Positions 58,593 through 64,000 of a stretch of DNA of 64,000 nt are shown piece after piece. Under the pieces are notes generated by a model that made no database searches, was not told where the DNA came from, and saw nothing but the letters and a program-made list of their open reading frames with translations. Location: assembly GCA_021613375.1 (NCBI GenBank), contig CM038726.1, positions 6,671,877 through 6,735,876 of the forward strand, given 5' to 3'. This stretch comes from Megaleporinus macrocephalus (lineage: Eukaryota; Chordata; Actinopteri; Characiformes; Anostomidae). Position 1 is the first letter of the stretch, and each line of letters starts with the position of its first letter. Made by a program: the position numbers and the translations under genes.

Positions 58593-59558
58593 ATGGAGGA
58601 AGATCTAGGAAGAGCTATGGATCACCTGGACAAGAAGATACAGCTCCTCAGCAGAGCTGGATATACGAAGGCCTGGACTGGAGTGAAGGTGAAGTGCACG
58701 GAGCTCCTGCAGCAGAAGAAGAAGCTGCAGTTTGAGCTCACAGAATGCACTGAGGACAACAAAAGAATGGACGCAGCGCATGATCGACGCCTGCGGGAAG
58801 TTGAAGGCCTTCTGGTCCTGCTGGAGACCGAGAAAGAGGAGAGGCAGCGGGACAGAGAAATGATGGAACAGCTGAGAAGCGAGGAACAGGAAGAGCAGGA
58901 TAAGATGGAGCAGATCAAGAGTGCAGAAGTTAAGAAACTCCTGCTCCACATGGACAGCCAGAGAGAGGAGAGCGAGAGAGCGAGCAAAACTATTATTGCT
59001 ACTCTCCAGACCAAAGTCGAGGTGCTGCAGGTCAACCTGGATGAGAAGAACAGAATGCTGGCTGCTCTGATGGATGAGGAGGAGAAGAAAGAGGACAGGG
59101 AGAGAGAGAGAAAGCTGGAGAATGAGAAGTGGATGACCATTGTTCTCCAGCTGAATGAGGAGCTAAAGAAGAAGGATGAAGAAATGAAGCAGGCCAGAGA
59201 GGAGGCCCTGAAGGAGCTGGACAGAGTGAGGGCTGAAAGATCAGTGGAAGCTGCAGTACATCTCCTGAAGGTGGAAGAAGATAATCGGCAGCTGAAAGAG
59301 CAGCTGCTGAAGAAGGAGGAGGAGATGCTGCAGGAAAGAGCGCTGTGGAAAAGGGAGAAGGAACATATTGAGGTCCAGATCCAGAGACTGAATGTTCTGC
59401 TGAAGAGTCTAAAGCAGAAGCCACAGAGGAACCAGGCCTGCCAGACTCCCCACGAGCAGAGGATGGAGAGAAAGAAGGCTGTGGGTGAGAAAGACAAAGA
59501 GAAGTTCTGGAGAAGGTCCTGGAGAAGACTGTGTTCTGTGTTTAGAAGGAAAGACTGA
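58593..59558 (+). CDS. Coiled-coil protein with basic tail, copy 1
   Basis: A 321-residue protein in one exon. I start at the ATG at 58593 (context GCGATGG); the in-frame GTG at 58575 is not a likely start in a vertebrate. Nearly the whole chain (about 10-280) is charged helix with heptad leucines (L-L-Q-Q-K-K-K-L-Q-F-E-L; E-E-L-K-K-K-D-E-E-M-K), predicting a long dimeric coiled coil. The end is strongly basic and aromatic, F-W-R-R-S-W-R-R-L-C-S-V-F-R-R-K, an amphipathic helix likely to touch membrane or nucleic acid. No signal peptide, membrane segment or enzyme motif. I do not recognise the family. The gene has a TATA promoter upstream and AATAAA at 59637. Lack of introns suggests a retrogene or an inducible gene; both are inference. 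Confidence 0.85.
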   Translation: MEEDLGRAMDHLDKKIQLLSRAGYTKAWTGVKVKCTELLQQKKKLQFELTECTEDNKRMDAAHDRRLREVEGLLVLLETEKEERQRDREMMEQLRSEEQEEQDKMEQIKSAEVKKLLLHMDSQREESERASKTIIATLQTKVEVLQVNLDEKNRMLAALMDEEEKKEDRERERKLENEKWMTIVLQLNEELKKKDEEMKQAREEALKELDRVRAERSVEAAVHLLKVEEDNRQLKEQLLKKEEEMLQERALWKREKEHIEVQIQRLNVLLKSLKQKPQRNQACQTPHEQRMERKKAVGEKDKEKFWRRSWRRLCSVFRRKD

Positions 59559-59636
59559 AGTCCAGGTGATGAGAGATGTCCTGCTAGAATGTCCAGCCAA
59601 TGAACAGCTGCACTTTAGAACTGCTTCCTGTCAGTA

Positions 59637-59642
59637 AATAAA
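59637..59642 (+). terminator. Poly(A) signal of coiled-coil gene 1
   Basis: AATAAA 79 bases after the stop codon, followed by a GT-containing stretch. The same signal is kept in gene 2. Confidence 0.75.
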
Positions 59643-59769
59643 AGCTTGTAATGAACAGACATGAGACTGAATGATGTTTATTTTCACTGTAACATTCAGA
59701 ACAATATAAATAATCATACACAGTAAAACAGAACCTCTCACACTGATTCATATTAGATTAATACACTAG

Positions 59770-59770
59770 C

Positions 59771-59820
<50 letters not shown>
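59770..59820. repeat. (AAT)n microsatellite downstream of gene 1
   Basis: About 17 units; at the matching site of unit 2 (about 63027) a short (ACT)n run is present instead. Confidence 0.9.
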
Positions 59821-59824
<4 letters not shown>

Positions 59825-60155
59825 CAATAATAATAAACATTACATGTCATTAATTACAGTTAAATATTATTATTAATATTATACTAATAAACATTTTAAT
59901 AATAAAATATATAGTTATTGTATATTGTATATTGTATATATAAATATACATACACGCAAATTAAGATATAAAATGAATACTATTAATAACAGTTATTAAA
60001 TAATAATAATAAACATTACATTTTATTAATTACAGTTTAATATTATTATTGATATTGATACTAATGAATGAATATTAAATACCATGATTAATATGATTAA
60101 TAAAGTAATAAGATTTTATGTGATGTCTTTCTTACTCCCCCCTCTCTCTATTTAC

Positions 60156-60158
<3 letters not shown>

Positions 60159-60220
<62 letters not shown>
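60159..60220. repeat. (AAT)n microsatellite
   Basis: About 20 units near the right end of duplication unit 1. Confidence 0.9.
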
Positions 60221-61435
60221 TGAATAATAATTGAATAATAATTGAAGCAAATCTTTCTTTCTGTTTACAATATATACATTAAATTAGCAAATACCCAATA
60301 TTGTGTGTATATACACATTGTGCATTAATATTACGTTCATTACTACTATTTTTAACAATAATAATAATCATTATTATTATTATTAGTAGTAGTAGTAGTG
60401 GTAGTAGTAGTAGTAATATTATAGTTATAGGAATCCTTTGGATGTATGCAAAGTACCATAATAGTGCAAAGTACCAATACAGTATTACACACAGGCTGTT
60501 TAATAATAATAATAATAATAATAATAAAAATAATAATAACAATAATAATAATAATGTTATTATTAGTAATAATAATCATAATAATAACAATAATATCAAT
60601 AATTAACGTAAATAAATTGATTTGCAATAATATACAATACATGACTAAATTATATAATTATGCAAATCAAGAGAAAATACCAAATATTGTGTAAATTCAT
60701 TACATACACATATAATAATAATAAAAACAATAACAATAATAATAATGAACAGCTGCACTTTAGAAATGTTTATTTTCACTGTAACATTGAGAACACTATA
60801 AATAATCATACACAGTAAAACAAACTCTCACACTGATTCATATGTCTATTAGATTAATACACTCACTAATAATAATAATAATAAACATTACATTCTATTA
60901 ATTACAGTTAAATAACTTAAATATTATCATTAATATTGATAATAATGAGCTTTAAATTGAACTGAACACTTATACTAATAATGCTGTCATTAAATAATAA
61001 TCACAGATATTATTAAAAGAAAAACATTTTATTATGCAAGAACAACAATAATAATCTTTCTACAAATACATTAATAAGTAATCCCACAATTAATGTGATT
61101 AATGAAGTAATAATAACATTGTATTAATTAACACAATGAATAGTAATTATTAATATTATTATTGTAGAAATTATAATAAGTAAATAATTTGAAATAATTT
61201 TAATGCATATTAATAAACAATACATTTATGTGAAATAATACAAAATACAAAAAAAATACTTACCTGTTGCACAATAATTTAAATAATTTATTATTATTAT
61301 AAATCGCAGTAATATTAATGTAAGTAAACCATTTTGTTTTGCTAAACAAATAAGGAATAATTTACAGAATTATGCAAAATAATATAATATAAAATACCAG
61401 ATAATGTAAATAATATTGCATACACACTCTGCACC

Positions 61436-61436
<1 letters not shown>

Positions 61437-61498
<62 letters not shown>
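61437..61498. repeat. (AAT)n microsatellite upstream of coiled-coil gene 2
   Basis: About 20 units, at the matching position to 58144-58198. Confidence 0.9.
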
Positions 61499-61716
61499 TT
61501 GTAACAGCTTCTGTTATTGATCTTCAATCAGAATCATCATTTTCAGTGTCAGCAATGATTGTTATTCATTTATTGTTAGAGCAGGAGATCGTGATACCAC
61601 GCCCCCTCCCAGTCTCTGGACTGTACCACCTGTTACAATGGCGCTGAGCCTCTCTCCTTCTAAGTTCTCAGTTTTGTTGCGGGTCTATATAGCGACGCGA
61701 TCGAACGTTCTCATTG

Positions 61717-61747
61717 TGACGTCACGCCTCCCAAAGTTTATATAAAG
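61717..61747 (+). promoter_or_regulatory. Promoter of coiled-coil gene 2: CRE and TATA box
   Basis: TGACGTCA at 61717-61724 and TATATAAAG at 61739-61747 keep the same spacing as in gene 1. The left arm of the inverted repeat found in gene 1 is deleted here. Confidence 0.7.
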
Positions 61748-61841
61748 ACGCGCACCGTCAATCTTTCCACACTTGTCTCTCAGCTGAGGTTCACGAGCGA
61801 TACAAACCGTTACGTGTTACATAGTGAGAGAAAAACAAGCG

Positions 61842-62807
61842 ATGGAGGAAGATCTAGGAAGAGCTATGGATCACCTGGACAGGAAGATAGAGCTCCTCAG
61901 CAGAGCTGGATATACGAAGGCCTGGACTGAAGTGAAGGTGAAGTGCACGGAGCTCCTGCAGCAGACAAAGAAGCTGCAGTTTGAGCTCACAGAATGCACT
62001 GAGGATAATAAGAGAATGGACGCAGCGCATGATCGGCGCCTGCGGGAGGTTGAAGGCCTTCTGGTCCTGCTGGAGACAGAGAAAGAGGAGAGGCAGCGGG
62101 ACAGAGAAATTATGGAACGGCTGAGAAGGGAGGAGCAGGAGGAGCAGGAGAAGATGGAGCAGATCAAGAGTGCAGAAGTTAAGAAACTCCTGCTCCACAT
62201 GGACAGCCAGAGAGAGGAGAGCGAGAGAGCGAGCAAAACTGTTATTGCTACTCTCCAGACCAAAGTCGAGGTGCTACAGGTCAACCTGGATGAGAAGAAC
62301 AGAATGCTGGCTGCTCTGATGGATGAGGAGGAGAAGAAAGAGGACAGGGAGAGAGAGAGAAAGCTGGAGAATGAGAAGTGGATGACCATTGTTCTCCAGT
62401 TGAATGAGGAGCTAAAGAAGAAGGATGAAGAAATGAAGCAGGCCAGAGAGGAGGCCCTGAAGGAGCTGGACAGAGTGAGGGCTGAAAGGTCAGTGGAAGC
62501 TGCAGTACATCTCCAGAAGGTGGAAGAAGATAATCGGCAGCTGAAAGAGCAGCTGCTGAAGAAGGAGGAGGAGATGCTGCAGGAAAGAGCGCTGTGGAAA
62601 AGGGAGAAAGAACACATTGAGGTCCAGATCCAGAGACTGAATGTTCTGCTGAAGAGTCTAAAGCAGAAGCCACAGAGGAACCAATCCTGCCAGACTCCCC
62701 ACGAGCAGAGGATGGAGAAAAAGAAGGCTGTGGGTGAGAAGGACAAAGAGAAGTTCTGGAGAAGGTCCTGGAGAAGACTGTGTTCTGTGTTTAGAAGGAA
62801 AGAGTGA
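61842..62807 (+). CDS. Coiled-coil protein with basic tail, copy 2
   Basis: Paralogue of the gene at 58593-59558, also intronless and 321 residues from the ATG at 61842. I count 13 amino-acid differences over the open frame, mostly conservative (for example K to R, D to E, I to V) or charge-adding (G to E, S to R), and no indel. The long charged coil and the F-W-R-R-S-W-R-R-L basic tail are unchanged. Conservation of frame in both copies argues that both are functional or that the duplication is recent. Promoter and poly(A) signal are retained. Confidence 0.85.
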   Translation: MEEDLGRAMDHLDRKIELLSRAGYTKAWTEVKVKCTELLQQTKKLQFELTECTEDNKRMDAAHDRRLREVEGLLVLLETEKEERQRDREIMERLRREEQEEQEKMEQIKSAEVKKLLLHMDSQREESERASKTVIATLQTKVEVLQVNLDEKNRMLAALMDEEEKKEDRERERKLENEKWMTIVLQLNEELKKKDEEMKQAREEALKELDRVRAERSVEAAVHLQKVEEDNRQLKEQLLKKEEEMLQERALWKREKEHIEVQIQRLNVLLKSLKQKPQRNQSCQTPHEQRMEKKKAVGEKDKEKFWRRSWRRLCSVFRRKE

Positions 62808-62885
62808 AGTCCAAGTGATGAGAGATGTCCTGCTAGAATGTCCAGCCAATGAACAGCTGCACTTTAGAACTGCTTCCTGTCAGTA

Positions 62886-62891
62886 AATAAA
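62886..62891 (+). terminator. Poly(A) signal of coiled-coil gene 2
   Basis: AATAAA at the same distance from the stop codon as in gene 1. Confidence 0.75.
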
Positions 62892-63354
62892 AGCTTGTAA
62901 TGAACAGAACTGAGACTGAATGATGTTTATTTTCACTGTAACATTCAGAACAATATAAATAATCATACACAGTAAAACATCAACTCTCACACTTATTCAT
63001 ATGTCTATTAGATTAATACACTCACTACTACTACTACTACTACTAATAATAATAAACATTACATTCTATTAATTACAGTTAAATATTATTATTAATATTA
63101 TACTAATGAACATTTTAATAATAAAATATATAGTTATTGTATATTGTATATTGTATATATAAATATACATACATGCAAATTAAGATATAAAACGAATACT
63201 ATTAATAACACTGTTATTAAATAATAACAACAATAATAAACTTTACATTTTATTAATTACAGTTTAATATTATTATTGATATTGATACTAATGAATGAAT
63301 ATTAAATAGCATAATTAATATGATTAATTTGATGTGATGTCTTTCTTACTCCCC

Positions 63355-63397
63355 CCCTCTCTCTCACCTTGTCTCTCTCTCTGTGTGTCCCTCCCTG

Positions 63398-63433
<36 letters not shown>

Positions 63434-63441
63434 TGTGCACA
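63355..63441. repeat. (CT)n-rich simple repeat
   Basis: CTCTCT runs with GT interruptions at the right border of duplication unit 2. Confidence 0.85.
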
Positions 63442-64000
63442 GTAAAAGGTAAAGAGTTTAATGTGACACTGTCTCAGATAACATATGGTGCCACTCTCTA
63501 CAGTGTAAATTAATTCTATTTCAAACTAAACAAACATCCAGAACTGATTAAAGTTCATCATAAAAGCTTTATTTTTAACTTTCTTTCCCCCAAAATGAGG
63601 TGGAATATTTTGCAGAACGCTGCTATATAAAAGGCCACATTTAACAGCAATATTTAAAAATAACCCCACAAAAATTAGCATCTGTCACTGAGTTACAGGA
63701 CACCTTTTCAAAATAAAACGATCACAGAAAATGACACAATGGCACAATAATCCAACTCTAATCATCCATTTTGTAAGTCATTTGCAAAGCAAACCATGTG
63801 GTACACAAGGACCTTGACAACAATTATGAGCAATGTTTTTCATGAAAGCAACCTGAAATGCATTACTAATATCAGGATATTTAGAAATAGACTGTATTGT
63901 TTCCAAGACATATAGGCAATATATATAGGCAAATTTGTCACAAACTTTTATCTGAATAAACGTGTACATACTGTGCAGGCTTACACAGTAGGCAGTACCA
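63442..64000. other. Right end of window, nothing recognised
   Basis: AT-rich sequence without exons, transposon ends or conserved motifs that I can identify. Confidence 0.4.

Larger units (their letters stand above)
57030..60425. repeat. Tandem duplication, unit 1 (coiled-coil gene)
   Basis: The start, ATAGGAATCCTTTGGAT ... CACACAGGCTGTTT, recurs at 60426-60502; the region 57382-57550 recurs at about 60748-60880; promoter, coding region and 3' flank recur 3249 bases downstream. The interval between matching points falls from about 3396 to 3249 because microsatellites and small deletions differ. Bases 57382-57550 also resemble the 3' flank of the gene itself (59602-59770), so each unit contains a remnant of yet another gene end. 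Confidence 0.8.
60426..63340. repeat. Tandem duplication, unit 2 (coiled-coil gene)
   Basis: Second copy of 57030-60425, including promoter, gene, 3' flank and the ATGTGATGTCTTTCTTACTCCCC end (compare 60118 and 63335). Loss of about 50 bases in the promoter and microsatellite contraction account for most length differences. Confidence 0.8.

Noticed and set aside
58622..59497. Minus-strand frames opposite the coiled-coil genes (also 61871-62746)
   Set aside because: Shadow frames of a glutamate/lysine-rich coding strand, serine- and cysteine-rich on the opposite strand; the promoter, start context and poly(A) signal all support the plus strand.
1..64000. tRNA, rRNA, CRISPR or prokaryotic operon features
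   Set aside because: None were seen; splice sites, repeats and gene families show a vertebrate nuclear genome.

Overview
This is nuclear DNA from a ray-finned fish, probably a teleost. It has intron-rich genes with consensus GT-AG splice sites, many Tc1/mariner transposons and MITEs, Ty3/gypsy relics, long (AAT)n microsatellites, CpG-poor AT-rich introns, and GIMAP and FIIND-CARD protein families in fish-typical form. The species is not identifiable from what I can see; the repeat flavour suggests an ostariophysan, but that is a guess.

Left block (1-16.4 kb, minus strand): an array of near-identical AIG1/GIMAP GTPase exons at 12431-13126, 7530-8234, 5390-6094, 3247-3951 and a 21-base stub at the window edge. 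A short start-codon exon lies at 13325-13371. Each AIG1 exon begins and ends in phase 1, so the exons can be joined in frame into one multi-GTPase protein; no internal start exon was recognised between them. The introns are copies of each other and carry duplicated Ty3/gypsy relics, SINE-like repeats and one solo LTR.

Middle (16.4-26.5 kb): mostly non-coding. It holds a relic of a CARD exon (17.54 kb), a Tc1 element, a MITE and a perfect interferon-stimulated response element.

Central locus (26.5-52.2 kb, minus strand), the main result: reading in the direction of transcription there is a start exon (50817), an AIG1 exon, two further AIG1 exons only 110 bases apart, several tiny phase-1 exons, five exons of a FIIND (ZU5-UPA) domain, a 42-base linker and a terminal CARD exon ending in a stop codon at 26541. 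Fifteen exons chosen from splice sites and open frame fit together without a frame break and give about 1134 residues. I infer a GIMAP-FIIND-CARD protein, which would be a putative inflammasome sensor in which GIMAP GTPase domains replace the NLR or GBP module seen in other FIIND-CARD proteins. The FIIND exons are certain; whether all AIG1 exons belong to the same transcript is the open question.

Right part: 52-57 kb holds simple and tandem repeats (a degenerate telomere-like block, a 35-base minisatellite, CT-rich arrays) and one CpG-rich promoter-like stretch. From 57.0 to 63.3 kb a tandem duplication of about 3.3 kb carries two intronless genes, 96 percent identical in protein, for a 321-residue coiled-coil protein with a basic tail. 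Each gene has its own CRE, TATA box and poly(A) signal, and the copies are separated by long AAT microsatellites.
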